DNA from: Saccharothrix sp. NRRL B-16314
GTDB taxonomy: Bacteria; Actinomycetota; Actinomycetes; Mycobacteriales; Pseudonocardiaceae
NCBI RefSeq assembly: GCF_000716595.1
Contig: NZ_JNXC01000003.1
Span: forward strand, 372,001 to 436,000
Reading direction: 5' to 3'
DNA length: 64,000 nucleotides
This document shows positions 9,810-18,626 of this stretch, in pieces (position 1 is the stretch's first letter; each line of letters begins with the position of its first letter). A program made the translations under genes and the position numbers. The notes beneath the pieces are model-generated. The model was not told the origin of the DNA. It did no database searches and worked only from the letters and a program-made list of their open reading frames with translations.

Positions 9810-10658
9810 ATGACGCAAGGCGACACCGGTCCGGGTATCCGGCGGCGACTGCTGGCCAAGGCGCTGATCCAACTCCGCGAGCAGGCCGGCAAGAGCTTCG
9901 ACGACGTGGTCGAGGCGCTGGCCTTCTCGAAGTCCAAGATCAGCCGCATCGAGGCCGGTGGCACCGGTGTGTCCATAGTGGACACCAGGGCGCTCGGCCA
10001 ACTGTACGGCGCGGACGCCGACACCCTCGCTTGGCTGGAGCGACTCGCGCGGATTGCGAAGCAGCGCGGGCGCTGGCACGCCTTCGGGGACGGGTTGGTC
10101 GACTGGTTCTCGGATTTCGTGGTGCTGGAGTCCGAGGCCACGATGGTCAACACCTTCGAGATCGACCTCATCCCAGGCTTGTTCCAGACCGAGGAATACG
10201 CCGCGATGGTGCTGCGGGCCTACTCGCCCGATGTCCCGGACGAAGTGGTCCAGCGGAAGGTCGCCCTGCGGCAGACCCGCCAGCGCAGGGTCACCGATGG
10301 CTCGTTGTCGGTGTGGGCGATCGTGGATGAGGCCGCCCTACGCCGCACCACCGGCGACCGCGAAGTGGACCGACGGCAGTTGGAGCAGCTTCTCGCGGTG
10401 TCGCTGATGACCAACGTCGTCGTGCAGGTGCTCCCGTTCCAGAAGGGGCTGCACATGGCGATGGGTACCGCCTTCTCGCTGCTGCGGTTCCAGGGCTACC
10501 CGAGCATCGTCTACGTGGACAACCTGACCGGCGGCGTCTATCTGGACGAGGTTTCGGACCTGGAGCGGTATAGCCTGGTGTTGGATCACCTCCGGGCCAC
10601 CGCTCTCGACGTGCGGGAGTCGGCCGAGTTCATCAAGAGGATGATCGCCGGTCTCTAG
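9810..10658 (+). CDS. XRE-family transcriptional regulator (HTH + DUF5753)
   Basis: Product of 282 residues. A helix-turn-helix at about 12-70 (AFSKSKISRIEAGGTGVS) is followed by a DUF5753 ligand/partner domain (FEIDLIPGLFQTEEYA, VWAIVDEAALRR, VQVLPFQKGLH). This architecture is typical of the many actinobacterial XRE regulators encoded next to a DUF397 protein, as here, 16 bp downstream. Such pairs often act in development or secondary metabolism; the target here is unknown. It lies inside the dcw cluster between murD and ftsW. The start is fixed by a -10 element 6 bp upstream and by the absence of other good starts. Confidence 0.88.
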   Translation: MTQGDTGPGIRRRLLAKALIQLREQAGKSFDDVVEALAFSKSKISRIEAGGTGVSIVDTRALGQLYGADADTLAWLERLARIAKQRGRWHAFGDGLVDWFSDFVVLESEATMVNTFEIDLIPGLFQTEEYAAMVLRAYSPDVPDEVVQRKVALRQTRQRRVTDGSLSVWAIVDEAALRRTTGDREVDRRQLEQLLAVSLMTNVVVQVLPFQKGLHMAMGTAFSLLRFQGYPSIVYVDNLTGGVYLDEVSDLERYSLVLDHLRATALDVRESAEFIKRMIAGL

Positions 10659-10674
10659 CTCGTCCTGGGAGCGC

Positions 10675-10869
10675 ATGATGTGGTCGGAGTGGCGCAAGAG
10701 CAGCCGGAGCAACGGTGCCGGGGGCAACTGCGTGGAGGTCGCCTCGTCGGTCGACGCGTTCCGGGTCCGTGACAGCAAGAACGCGGCCGGCCCGACCCTG
10801 ACCTTCACCGACCGCTCGATGGCCGCGTTCCTGACCACCGCCAAGCGGAGCGCTTTCGACCACGCCTGA
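10675..10869 (+). CDS. DUF397 domain protein
   Basis: A 64-residue protein that is all DUF397: WRKSSRSNGAGGNCVEVA, then VRDSKN, then LTFTDRSMAAFL. DUF397 proteins pair with XRE/DUF5753 regulators and are thought to modulate them in anti-regulator fashion; the gene order here is the usual one. GGGAG lies about 4 bp upstream of the ATG. ATG 10678 is an equally possible start. A GC-rich hairpin (10891-10911) follows and may end the XRE-DUF397 transcript. Confidence 0.88.
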   Translation: MMWSEWRKSSRSNGAGGNCVEVASSVDAFRVRDSKNAAGPTLTFTDRSMAAFLTTAKRSAFDHA

Positions 10870-10890
10870 TCCGGTGGTGCGGGATGATGG

Positions 10891-10911
10891 CCCCCGAATC
10901 ACATCCGGGGG
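10891..10911 (+). terminator. Hairpin after the DUF397 gene
   Basis: CCCCCG (10891-10896) pairs perfectly with CGGGGG (10906-10911) around a 9-nt loop. No T run follows, as is common in high-GC actinomycetes. Position suggests a terminator for XRE-DUF397, but it also lies 8 bp before the next ATG and could affect its translation. Confidence 0.45.
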
Positions 10912-10918
10912 TTGAGCG

Positions 10919-11356
10919 ATGACGATCATGGCCACGTGGACCGACTTCGTACCGGGCACGGAGTGGGAGCGCGCGACGCACGAAGTCGAACTCGGGTCAC
11001 GGGCCGACGTCCGGGAGTTCGTGGACCTCCTGGCCAGACCGGACACCAGCGAAGCAGTCCTCATGCACACCGAGCGCCCGCTCCTGACCAACGGGTTCAC
11101 CGGCGAAGTGGGCAGTGATCACCACGTCGTCGTCGGTTTCTTCCAGGGCTTCGGCTACGTGGAGTTCACCGACTCCGATCAGGTCAGCCGGATCGTCGGC
11201 GAACCGTCGTCCCCGGCGTGGCGCACCACGGCGGGTGACCACTTCCTCCCCGGCACCGGCGTTGCGCCCGCCACGCTGATCGATCTGATCGACCAGTTCC
11301 GGACCACCGCCACCCGTCCCACCATCGTCCAGTGGCGGCCCGCTTCGGCCGGGTAG
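10919..11356 (+). CDS. Imm1-family-like immunity protein
   Basis: A 145-residue soluble acidic protein. A beta-rich middle (GEVGSDHHVVVGFFQGFGYVEF) is followed by a tail with ATLIDLIDQFRTT and RPTIVQWRP, which resembles the closing motif of Imm1-type immunity proteins of polymorphic toxin systems. No toxin gene is adjacent, so it would be an orphan immunity gene. It lies in the inserted island, and its stop overlaps a TAGCCT that may be the -10 of ftsW. Family assignment is by eye and moderate; a plain hypothetical protein is the fallback. Confidence 0.5.
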   Translation: MTIMATWTDFVPGTEWERATHEVELGSRADVREFVDLLARPDTSEAVLMHTERPLLTNGFTGEVGSDHHVVVGFFQGFGYVEFTDSDQVSRIVGEPSSPAWRTTAGDHFLPGTGVAPATLIDLIDQFRTTATRPTIVQWRPASAG

Positions 11357-11436
11357 CCTGGCGTGATCATGGTCGCGATGGGCGACACGCGGCGGATTGT
11401 CGGCTTTCGCCGCCCGCAGGGGGAGACGATGGGCGC

Positions 11437-12897
11437 ATGACTGCGGTGGACCGTACTCCGGTGGAGCGACCGCCCGGAGCGCGGCGGCGTACCGGGCGCG
11501 CGAGGCGTGCCGTCACGGTGCGGACGTCGTTGACCGCCTGGCTCGGTCGGCCGTTGGCGGATTTCCACCTGCTGCTCGCCATCTTCGGCATGTTGACCGT
11601 GCTCGGCCTGATCATGGTCCTGTCCGCGTCCGCACCGGACGCCGCGGCAGCCGGTGAGTCCGCCTACAGCGTCTTCAAGAAGCAACTGCTGTACGTGTGC
11701 GTGGGCGCGGTGGTGTTCCTCGTCGTCCTGCGCATCCCGCTGCGCACGATCCGGCACGTCAGCACGATGGCGATGCTCGTCTGCGTGATCCTGCTGGTCC
11801 TGGTCCTCACTCCACTCGGGACGATGGACTACGGCGCGCAGTCGTGGTTCAAGGTGGGACCGGTCTCGTTCCAGCCGATCGAGCCGGCGAAGCTGGCGCT
11901 GGCGCTGTGGGGCGCGCACGTCCTCGTCACCAAGCGCGCGCTGCTCGACCAGTACCGGCACCTCCTCGTCCCGGTCGTGCCGGTGGCGATGCTGGTGTTC
12001 GCGCTGGTGATGCTGCAACCCGACCTGGGCGGCACGATCACGCTCGGTGTCGTGCTGATCAGCCTGCTGTGGTTCGTCGGCGCGCCGATGCGGATCTTCG
12101 GCGTCATCGCGGTCGCCGCGGTGACGAGCGCGGTGGTGCTGGCGCTCGGCGCGGCCTACCGGCTGGAACGGGTGGAGACCTTCCTCAACCCGGAGGCGGA
12201 CCCGCAGGGCAACGGGCTCCAGGCGTTGCAGGCGCTCTACGCGTTGGCCGAGGGCGGGTTCCTCGGCAAGGGGCTCACCAACGGCAGCTCGAAGTGGCGC
12301 TACCTCCCGAACGTGCACAGCGACTTCATCTTCGCCGTCATCGGCGAGGAACTCGGCTTCATCGGCTGCCTGCTGGTGCTCGGCCTGTTCGGGCTGCTGG
12401 CGGTCGTCGGCCTGCGGATCGCCGCGCGCAACACCGACCCGTGGATCCGGATGGTGTCCGCGACGCTGACCGTGTGGCTGGTCGCGCAGGCCGCGATCAA
12501 CATCGGCTACGTGGTCCAGTTGCTGCCCGTCACCGGCATCACGTTGCCGATGATCTCCTCCGGCGGCACGTCCGTCGTCACCACGATGCTCGTGTTCGGC
12601 ATCCTGGCCAACTGCGCGCGCCACGAACCGGAAGCGGTCTCGGCGTTGCGCAAGCTCGGCCCTGGCAGGGTCGGTGGCGCGCTGAAGCTGCCCGCGCCGG
12701 AGGCGTACAAGCCGCCACCGAAGCGCCGTCCCTCACGGCCGTCCACGCCGCCGCGCGGTCGCAAGGCCGCGCCGCCGCCCGTGGACGAGAGGCGGATGGC
12801 CGGTCGTCACGCTCCGCCGTCGGAGTACCGTCGTCGCGAATCCCGAAAGGCCGGCCAGGACCGGGACGTGCGGTCCAGGCGCCGTGACGGGCGCTAG
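11437..12897 (+). CDS. ftsW: Septal SEDS peptidoglycan glycosyltransferase FtsW
   Basis: Polymerises lipid II at the septum with FtsI. The product is 486 residues with about ten membrane helices. SEDS motifs are clear: SWFKVGPVSFQPIEPAKLAL, the periplasmic loop GGFLGKGL, HSDFIFAVIGEELGFIG, and ITLPMISSGGTS. The C-terminal 70 residues are a basic, Pro/Arg-rich cytoplasmic tail. ATG 11437 starts just before the basic N-terminus; the open frame reaches back to 11332 but overlaps the Imm1-like gene. TAGCCT at 11354-11359 could be its -10. murG follows after 51 bp. Confidence 0.93.
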   Translation: MTAVDRTPVERPPGARRRTGRARRAVTVRTSLTAWLGRPLADFHLLLAIFGMLTVLGLIMVLSASAPDAAAAGESAYSVFKKQLLYVCVGAVVFLVVLRIPLRTIRHVSTMAMLVCVILLVLVLTPLGTMDYGAQSWFKVGPVSFQPIEPAKLALALWGAHVLVTKRALLDQYRHLLVPVVPVAMLVFALVMLQPDLGGTITLGVVLISLLWFVGAPMRIFGVIAVAAVTSAVVLALGAAYRLERVETFLNPEADPQGNGLQALQALYALAEGGFLGKGLTNGSSKWRYLPNVHSDFIFAVIGEELGFIGCLLVLGLFGLLAVVGLRIAARNTDPWIRMVSATLTVWLVAQAAINIGYVVQLLPVTGITLPMISSGGTSVVTTMLVFGILANCARHEPEAVSALRKLGPGRVGGALKLPAPEAYKPPPKRRPSRPSTPPRGRKAAPPPVDERRMAGRHAPPSEYRRRESRKAGQDRDVRSRRRDGR

Positions 12898-12948
12898 CCG
12901 TCCGCGACGCGGTTCGCGGAGCGGTTCACCGATACGAGGAGGAAGTGC

Positions 12949-14052
12949 GTGACCAGGGTTCCCCAGCAGGTCGGACCGTGTGTGGTGGTCGCCGGGGGCG
13001 GCACCGCCGGGCACATCGAGCCCGCCCTGGCCCTGGCCGACGCGGTCATGCGGCTGCGGCCCGACGCGCGCGTGGTCGCGCTGGGCACCGAGCGCGGTCT
13101 GGAGAGCAGACTCGTGCCGGCCCGCGGCTACCCGCTGGAGCTGATCCCGCCGGTGCCGATGCCGCGCAAGCCGACGCCCGACCTGCTCAAGCTGCCGCTG
13201 CGGGTGCGTGCCGCGGTCCGCGACACGCGTGCGGTGCTGGAACGGGTCGGCGCGGACGTCGTGGTCGGCTTCGGCGGCTACGTCGCGCTGCCCGCGTACC
13301 TCGCCGCCCGCGGTCGGGTGCCGATCGTGGTGCACGAGGCCAACGCCAAGGCCGGTCTCGCGAACAAGGTCGGCGCGAAGTTCGCCGAACGGGTCGCCGC
13401 CGCCGTGCCCGACTCGGGCCTGACCGACGCGGAGATCATCGGCATCCCGCTGCGCTACTCGATCACCTCGCTCGACCGCGCCGCGCTGCGCGCGCAGGCC
13501 CGCGCCCACTTCGGGCTGCACCCGACCGCGCCGACGCTGCTGGTGTTCGGCGGCTCGCAGGGCGCCCGTTCGATCAACAACGCGGTCTCCGGCGCGGCCT
13601 CGGCGTTCGCGCAGGCCGGGATCGCCGTGCTGCACGCCCACGGCCCCAAGAACACGGTGGCGGTCCAGTCGGTGCCCGGTGCGCCGCCGTACGTGCCGGT
13701 GCCGTACCTGGAGCGGATGGACCTCGCCTACGCGGCGGCGGACGCCGTGCTGTGCCGGTCCGGCGCGATGACGGTGGCCGAGGTGTCCGCGGTCGGCCTG
13801 CCGGCGGTGTTCGTGCCGCTGCCGCACGGCAACGGCGAGCAGGCGCTCAACGCGGGCACCGTGGTGTCCGCCGGCGGTGGCATCCTGGTGCCGGACGACC
13901 AGTTGACGCCCGAGTGGGTCTCGGCGAACGTGGTGCCGCTCGTCGCCGACCGGAACCGGCTGGCCGCGATGACCGCCGCGACGCTGCGCACCGGCCACCG
14001 TGAAGCCGACGAGGTACTGGCCCGCATCGTGCTCGAGGTGGTCAAGAAGTGA
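12949..14052 (+). CDS. murG: Lipid II synthase (UDP-GlcNAc transferase)
   Basis: Adds GlcNAc to lipid I to give lipid II on the inner membrane face. The 367-residue GT-B enzyme has the N-terminal glycine loop [12 protein letters not shown], then [23 protein letters not shown], the second glycine loop [11 protein letters not shown], and the UDP-binding [16 protein letters not shown] 12949 is 6 bp after a strong GAGGAGG (12936-12942). The end overlaps murC as GTGA. Confidence 0.96.
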   Translation: MTRVPQQVGPCVVVAGGGTAGHIEPALALADAVMRLRPDARVVALGTERGLESRLVPARGYPLELIPPVPMPRKPTPDLLKLPLRVRAAVRDTRAVLERVGADVVVGFGGYVALPAYLAARGRVPIVVHEANAKAGLANKVGAKFAERVAAAVPDSGLTDAEIIGIPLRYSITSLDRAALRAQARAHFGLHPTAPTLLVFGGSQGARSINNAVSGAASAFAQAGIAVLHAHGPKNTVAVQSVPGAPPYVPVPYLERMDLAYAAADAVLCRSGAMTVAEVSAVGLPAVFVPLPHGNGEQALNAGTVVSAGGGILVPDDQLTPEWVSANVVPLVADRNRLAAMTAATLRTGHREADEVLARIVLEVVKK

Positions 14053-15449
14053 GCGACGTCCTGGACCGGGTGCACCTGGTCGGCATCGGCGGTGCCGGTA
14101 TGAGCGGCATCGCGCGCATCCTCCTGGCGCGCGGCGCGCAGGTGTCCGGCTCGGACGCCAAGGACTCCCGCACCGTGCTCGCGCTGCGGGCGCAGGGCGC
14201 GGAGATCGCGGTCGGCCACGCCGGCGCGAACCTCGACCAGCTGCCCGCCGGCCCCACCGCGGTCGTGGTGTCCACCGCGATCCGCGAGGACAACGCCGAG
14301 CTGGTCGAAGCCCGCGCGCGCGGTGTGGTCGTGCTGCGGCGTGCCGAAGCGCTGGCCGCGCTGATGCTGGACCACCGGGTGGCCTGCGTCGCCGGCACGC
14401 ACGGCAAGACGTCCACGACGTCGATGCTCACGGTCGCTCTGCAACATTGCAGGATGGACCCGTCCTTCGCGATCGGCGGTGACCTCAACGAGTCCGGCGC
14501 CAACGCCCACCAGGGCACCGGCGGCGTGTTCGTCGCCGAGGCCGACGAGAGCGACGGCTCGTTCCTCTTCTTCTCGCCGTCGGTCGCGGTCGTGACCAAC
14601 GTCGAGGCGGACCACCTGGACCACCACGGCACCGTCGAGGCGTACGTGGCGGTGTTCGACTCGTTCCTGGAGCGGATCAAGCCGGACGGCGTGCTCGTCG
14701 CGTGCGCGGACGACCAGGGCGCGGCGGCGCTGGCCGAACGGGCCGCGAAGCTCGGCATCCGGGTCCGCCTGTACGGCCGCTCCGCTTCCGGCCCCGGCTC
14801 GGCCCGGCTGCTCGACTACCGGCCCGAGGACGGCGGCAGCCTGGTCAAGGTCGAACTGGACGGCGACGAGGTGCTGGACGTGCGGGTTTCCGTGCCCGGC
14901 GAGCACATGGCGGGCAACGCGCTCGCCGCCCTGGTCGCCGCGCTGGAACTGGGCGCGGACCGGGAGGGCGTGCTGGCCGGCCTGGCCGCGTTCGGCGGCG
15001 TGCGCCGGCGGTTCGAGTACAAGGGGCAGGCCGCGGGCGTGCGGGTGTACGACGACTACGCCCACCACCCGACCGAGGTGTCCGCCCAGATCGCCGCCGC
15101 CCGGCCGGTCGCCGGTGACGGCAAGCTGGTCGTGGTCTTCCAGCCGCACCTGTACTCGCGGACCAGGCTGTTCGCGGAGGAGTTCGCCGCGGCCCTCGGC
15201 CTGGCCGACGCCGTCGTGGTGCTCGACGTCTACGGCGCGCGCGAGCAGCCGGAGCCCGGTGTCACCGGCGCGCTGGTGTCCGGCCTGGTGTCGCTGGACG
15301 TCGGCAAGGTGTTCTACGAGCCGTCGTTCGACCGGGTGCCCGCGCTCGTCAAGAGCCTGGTCGGCGAGGGCGACCTGGTCGTCACCATGGGCGCGGGCGA
15401 CGTCACGATGCTCGGCCCGGAGATCGTCGGGGAGCTTGATCGGACATGA
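14049..15449 (+). CDS. murC: UDP-MurNAc:L-alanine ligase
   Basis: Adds the first stem amino acid to UDP-MurNAc. Product of 466 residues: Rossmann loop [12 protein letters not shown] at the start, P-loop [12 protein letters not shown] near 118-129, [23 protein letters not shown], and the C-terminal [11 protein letters not shown] motif. GTG 14049 overlaps the murG stop and the end overlaps ftsQ as ATGA, so murG-murC-ftsQ are coupled. Confidence 0.96.
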   Translation: MSDVLDRVHLVGIGGAGMSGIARILLARGAQVSGSDAKDSRTVLALRAQGAEIAVGHAGANLDQLPAGPTAVVVSTAIREDNAELVEARARGVVVLRRAEALAALMLDHRVACVAGTHGKTSTTSMLTVALQHCRMDPSFAIGGDLNESGANAHQGTGGVFVAEADESDGSFLFFSPSVAVVTNVEADHLDHHGTVEAYVAVFDSFLERIKPDGVLVACADDQGAAALAERAAKLGIRVRLYGRSASGPGSARLLDYRPEDGGSLVKVELDGDEVLDVRVSVPGEHMAGNALAALVAALELGADREGVLAGLAAFGGVRRRFEYKGQAAGVRVYDDYAHHPTEVSAQIAAARPVAGDGKLVVVFQPHLYSRTRLFAEEFAAALGLADAVVVLDVYGAREQPEPGVTGALVSGLVSLDVGKVFYEPSFDRVPALVKSLVGEGDLVVTMGAGDVTMLGPEIVGELDRT

Positions 15450-16216
15450 GTACGACGGCGTCGCGTCGCCGCCCGGCCACCGCCTCCGGCCCGGACTCCC
15501 GCTCGGCGCCGCGTCGACGCGCGCCGCGCGGCAGGCCACGCCGTCCGGTGCGGCGGCCGTACCAGCGCGCGGTGATGCGGCGCCGGCTCATCGCGATCCT
15601 GATCATGGTCACGGTGACGGCGGTCGTCGGCACGGTCTGGTTCACGCCCGTGCTCGGCGTCCGCGCGGTCGAGGTGCGCGGCGCGGTCAACCTGACCGCG
15701 GACGAGGTCCGCGAGGCCGCCGCGGTCGAGGCGGGCACGCCACTGGTGCGGGTGGACGTCCACGCCGTCGACGCCAGGGTCCGCGAACTGCCCCGGGTCG
15801 CCGGGGTGCACGTCGAACGGCTGCCGCCCGGCACCCTGCGGCTCACCGTGGACGAGCGCGAACCGGTCGGCGTGATCAACTCGCCGGACGGCGCGCACCT
15901 CGTGGACGCGACCGCCAAGGACTACGCCACCGTGACCGGACCGCCGTCCGGGCTGCCGGAGCTGAGGGTGGGGCCGGACGCGCTCGCCGCCGCGATCGGC
16001 GTGATCACGCAGCTGCCCGAGGCGTTGCGCCGTGAAGTGCTGATCGTGACCGCGGACACGCCGTCGGACGTCAGGGTGACGTTGAGCGCCGGTCGGGAGG
16101 CCCGCTGGGGTTCGTCCGCCGACACCCCGCGCAAGGCCGCCGTGCTGGAAGTCCTGATGACCCGGAAGGGTTCCGTGTTCGACGTGTCCAGCCCGGAACT
16201 GCCGACGGTGTCCTGA
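15446..16216 (+). CDS. ftsQ: Cell division protein FtsQ/DivIB
   Basis: A 256-residue bitopic membrane protein of the divisome. It has a strongly basic N-terminal 45 residues, one membrane helix at about 48-66, a POTRA domain starting at [20 protein letters not shown], and the FtsQ beta-domain to the end. ATG overlaps the murC stop. A perfect hairpin (16220-16244) follows, so this dcw transcript may end here, before the DinB-like gene and ftsZ. Confidence 0.9.
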   Translation: MSTTASRRRPATASGPDSRSAPRRRAPRGRPRRPVRRPYQRAVMRRRLIAILIMVTVTAVVGTVWFTPVLGVRAVEVRGAVNLTADEVREAAAVEAGTPLVRVDVHAVDARVRELPRVAGVHVERLPPGTLRLTVDEREPVGVINSPDGAHLVDATAKDYATVTGPPSGLPELRVGPDALAAAIGVITQLPEALRREVLIVTADTPSDVRVTLSAGREARWGSSADTPRKAAVLEVLMTRKGSVFDVSSPELPTVS

Positions 16217-16219
16217 GAT

Positions 16220-16244
16220 CGGTGTGGTGAATCCCGCCACACCG
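16220..16244 (+). terminator. Hairpin after ftsQ
   Basis: CGGTGTGG (16220-16227) pairs with CCACACCG (16237-16244) across a 9-nt loop. It starts 3 bp after the ftsQ stop and precedes a gene with its own promoter-like element, which suits a terminator between the mur/ftsQ unit and what follows. Confidence 0.5.
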
Positions 16245-16297
16245 GTCCACGGTGGAAGTCGATCGCTCCGCCCGCGCCCGGCGGTGATACTTCGCGG

Positions 16298-16810
16298 ATG
16301 ACGCAGACGCCGGTGGACAACCGGATCGAACTTCCTTTCACCGGCGACGAACGCACCCTGCTGTGCGGATTCCTGGACTACCTGCGCGGCACGATCGAGC
16401 TGAAGTGCGCCGGTCTGAGCGACGAGGACGCCCGGCGATCCCTGCTCCCGTCGCAGCTCAACACCGCTGCGGGCATCGTCAAGCACCTGCGCTGGGTCGA
16501 GCACTTCTGGTTCGACGTCGCCCTCGCCGGACGGCCCAGCGCGGCCCCGTACACCCGGGAGGATCCGGACGCGGACTGGCGCGTCGAGCCGGGTGAGACG
16601 ATCTCACTATTGATCGACGACTACGCTGCGCAGTGCACGGCGAGTCGCGAACTCGTCGCGGGCCTCGACCTCGACCACGAGGTGGCGTTCCGCGGCGACA
16701 AGGTGCTTTCCGTGCGCTGGGTGCTGATCCACATGATCGAGGAAACGGGTCGGCACGCGGGGCACCTGGACGTGGTGCGGGAACTGCTCGACGGGGTGAC
16801 CGGAGAGTAG
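16298..16810 (+). CDS. DinB/DUF664-family metal-dependent protein
   Basis: A 170-residue four-helix protein of the DinB/YfiT-like superfamily. Candidate metal-binding histidines lie in GIVKHLRWVEHFWF (about 64-77) and HMIEETGRHAGHLD (about 147-160). Members are often thiol (mycothiol or bacillithiol) transferases; the substrate here is unknown. GATACT at 16286-16291 lies 6 bp before the ATG, indicating a leaderless transcript separate from the dcw operon. It is an unusual insert between ftsQ and ftsZ. Confidence 0.8.
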   Translation: MTQTPVDNRIELPFTGDERTLLCGFLDYLRGTIELKCAGLSDEDARRSLLPSQLNTAAGIVKHLRWVEHFWFDVALAGRPSAAPYTREDPDADWRVEPGETISLLIDDYAAQCTASRELVAGLDLDHEVAFRGDKVLSVRWVLIHMIEETGRHAGHLDVVRELLDGVTGE

Positions 16811-16898
16811 AGACCGCTCACCCGGTCAGGACACAACACGGCGTGGCTGCTGGACCGAGGCATTCCCGATGCATAACGTCCAGCAGGAACATACGGGG

Positions 16899-16930
16899 TT
16901 GACATAACTCTGAACCTCTGGTTGAGAGTT
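16899..16930 (+). promoter_or_regulatory. Palindrome with -35-like TTGACA upstream of ftsZ
   Basis: AACTCTGAACC (16906-16916) and GGTTGAGAGTT (16920-16930) form a 25-bp dyad with one mismatch pair and a TCT centre. TTGACA (16899-16904) sits directly to its left, as a promoter -35 would. The 209-bp gap before ftsZ (16811-17019) holds nothing else I can name. A regulator that represses or activates ftsZ could bind here; none is identified. Confidence 0.5.
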
Positions 16931-17019
16931 TCAATCCGGGTGGAGATCCGTCCGGGCTGTGACACCGGTGGTCATCCACTCCAGCACATGAGCACGGACA
17001 CGATCAGGAAGGCGGACCG

Positions 17020-18375
17020 ATGACGCCCCCGCACAACTACCTCGCGGTGATAAAGGTCGTCGGCATCGGCGGTGGCGGTGTCAACGCCGTCAACCGCATG
17101 ATCGAGGTCGGGCTCAAGGGTGTCGAGTTCATCGCGGTGAACACCGACGCCCAGGCGCTGCTCATGTCGGATGCCGACGTGAAGCTCGACATCGGCCGCG
17201 AACTCACCCGCGGCCTGGGAGCCGGCGCCAATCCCGAAGTCGGCCACAAGGCCGCCGAAGACCACCGCGAGGAGATCGAGGAAGTCCTCAAGGGCGCGGA
17301 CATGGTGTTCGTGACCGCCGGCGAGGGCGGCGGCACGGGCACCGGTGGCGCGCCCGTGGTGGCCTCGATCGCCCGCAAGCTCGGCGCGCTGACCATCGGT
17401 GTGGTCACGCGACCGTTCTCGTTCGAGGGCAAGCGCCGCGCCAAGCAGGCCGAAGACGGAATACAGGCCCTGCGCAACGAGTGCGACACCCTCATCGTGA
17501 TCCCCAACGACCGGCTGCTCCAGCTCGGCGACATCGGCGTCTCGCTGATGGACGCGTTCCGCTCGGCGGACGAGGTGCTGCTGTCCGGTGTCCAGGGCAT
17601 CACCGACCTGATCACCACCCCCGGTCTGATCAACCTCGACTTCGCCGACGTCAAGTCGGTCATGTCCGGCGCGGGCAGTGCCCTGATGGGCATCGGCTCG
17701 GCGCGTGGCGAGGGGAGAGCTGTCCAAGCCGCCCAGAAGGCGATTAACTCGCCGCTGCTGGAAGCGTCGATGGAGGGTGCGCACGGCGTGCTGCTCTCGA
17801 TCGCCGGTGGCAGCGACCTCGGGCTGTTCGAGATCAACGAGTCGGCTTCGCTGGTGCAGGAAGCCGCGCACCCCGACGCGAACATCATCTTCGGCACGGT
17901 CATCGACGACTCGCTCGGTGACGAGGTCCGTGTGACGGTGATCGCGGCGGGTTTTGACAGTGGCGGGCCGACGCACAAGAAGCTGGAGCCACAGGCTCTG
18001 TCCAGCCCGCCGCGAGGCACCCCGGTGGCAACCGCCACCGCGGGTCAGGTCAACCACACCCAGCCGGAGCAACACCAACAGCTGCAACCCGTGCAGCACC
18101 AGCACCAGCAGCCGCACCAACAGCCCGTGTCGCAGCAGGTGTCGCAGCACGTGGACCAGCAGCCCCCGGTCGTGCCGCCCCGTCCTGTCGTGCCGCAGCA
18201 GCAGCCCGGCCAGGGCAACGGCCAGTCCCCGTACGGGACGCCGCAGCCGACCATGCCGAGGTCGCTGACGCCGGGGCTGCAGGGGAACACCGGCGGCACG
18301 TTGCCGAGCCGGGCCGTTCCGGTGACCGACGACCCCGACGACGAGGTCGACGTGCCCCCGTTCATGCGCCGCTAA
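17020..18375 (+). CDS. ftsZ: Tubulin-like cell division GTPase FtsZ
   Basis: Forms the cytokinetic Z ring. The 451-residue protein has the GTP-binding loop [13 protein letters not shown], tubulin signature [12 protein letters not shown] near 100-112, and T7-loop region [11 protein letters not shown]. After about residue 318 comes a long Gln/His/Pro-rich linker ([19 protein letters not shown] region) and a conserved acidic tip ending [12 protein letters not shown], which binds SepF/FtsW-type partners. GGAAGG lies upstream of ATG 17020. The linker is richer in Gln/His than the usual actinobacterial one. The coding region is followed immediately by inverted repeat locus A. Confidence 0.97.
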   Translation: MTPPHNYLAVIKVVGIGGGGVNAVNRMIEVGLKGVEFIAVNTDAQALLMSDADVKLDIGRELTRGLGAGANPEVGHKAAEDHREEIEEVLKGADMVFVTAGEGGGTGTGGAPVVASIARKLGALTIGVVTRPFSFEGKRRAKQAEDGIQALRNECDTLIVIPNDRLLQLGDIGVSLMDAFRSADEVLLSGVQGITDLITTPGLINLDFADVKSVMSGAGSALMGIGSARGEGRAVQAAQKAINSPLLEASMEGAHGVLLSIAGGSDLGLFEINESASLVQEAAHPDANIIFGTVIDDSLGDEVRVTVIAAGFDSGGPTHKKLEPQALSSPPRGTPVATATAGQVNHTQPEQHQQLQPVQHQHQQPHQQPVSQQVSQHVDQQPPVVPPRPVVPQQQPGQGNGQSPYGTPQPTMPRSLTPGLQGNTGGTLPSRAVPVTDDPDDEVDVPPFMRR

Positions 18376-18383
18376 CCACCCGC

Positions 18384-18598
18384 GTGAGTCCTACGTTCAG
18401 AACACCCGAGTCCTACGTTCAGAACACCCGAGTCCTACGTTCCGAACCCCCGAGTTCAACGTTCAGAACACGGGCGGCCGTCCAGAGCCGTCCTGAGCGT
18501 TGAACTCGGGGTACGCGAACGTAGGACTCACGCGTTCTGAACGTAGGACTCGCGTGTTCTGAACGTAGGACTCACGCGTTCTGGGTGTAGGACTCACT
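18384..18598. repeat. Long inverted repeat, locus A
   Basis: The left arm holds three copies of (GT)GAGTCCTACGTTC at 18384-18398, 18408-18420 and 18430-18442, followed by GAGTTCAACGTTCAG (18452 on). After a GC-rich centre the right arm holds TGAGCGTTGAACTCG and then GAACGTAGGACTCAC at 18517-18531, a shorter copy at 18539-18551, another at 18561-18575 and a variant ending near 18598. The whole 215 bp can fold into one long hairpin. It fills most of the ftsZ-pgeF gap and carries no gene. Related loci lie at 33.2, 46.3 and 62.0 kb. Confidence 0.85.
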
Positions 18599-18626
18599 GG
18601 GGTGCGGGGTCTGGGAAGCTTGGGGT

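Noticed and set aside
18384..18598. Repeat locus A as an insertion sequence
   Set aside because: No transposase frame is present and no target duplication is evident; best described as a repeat family.
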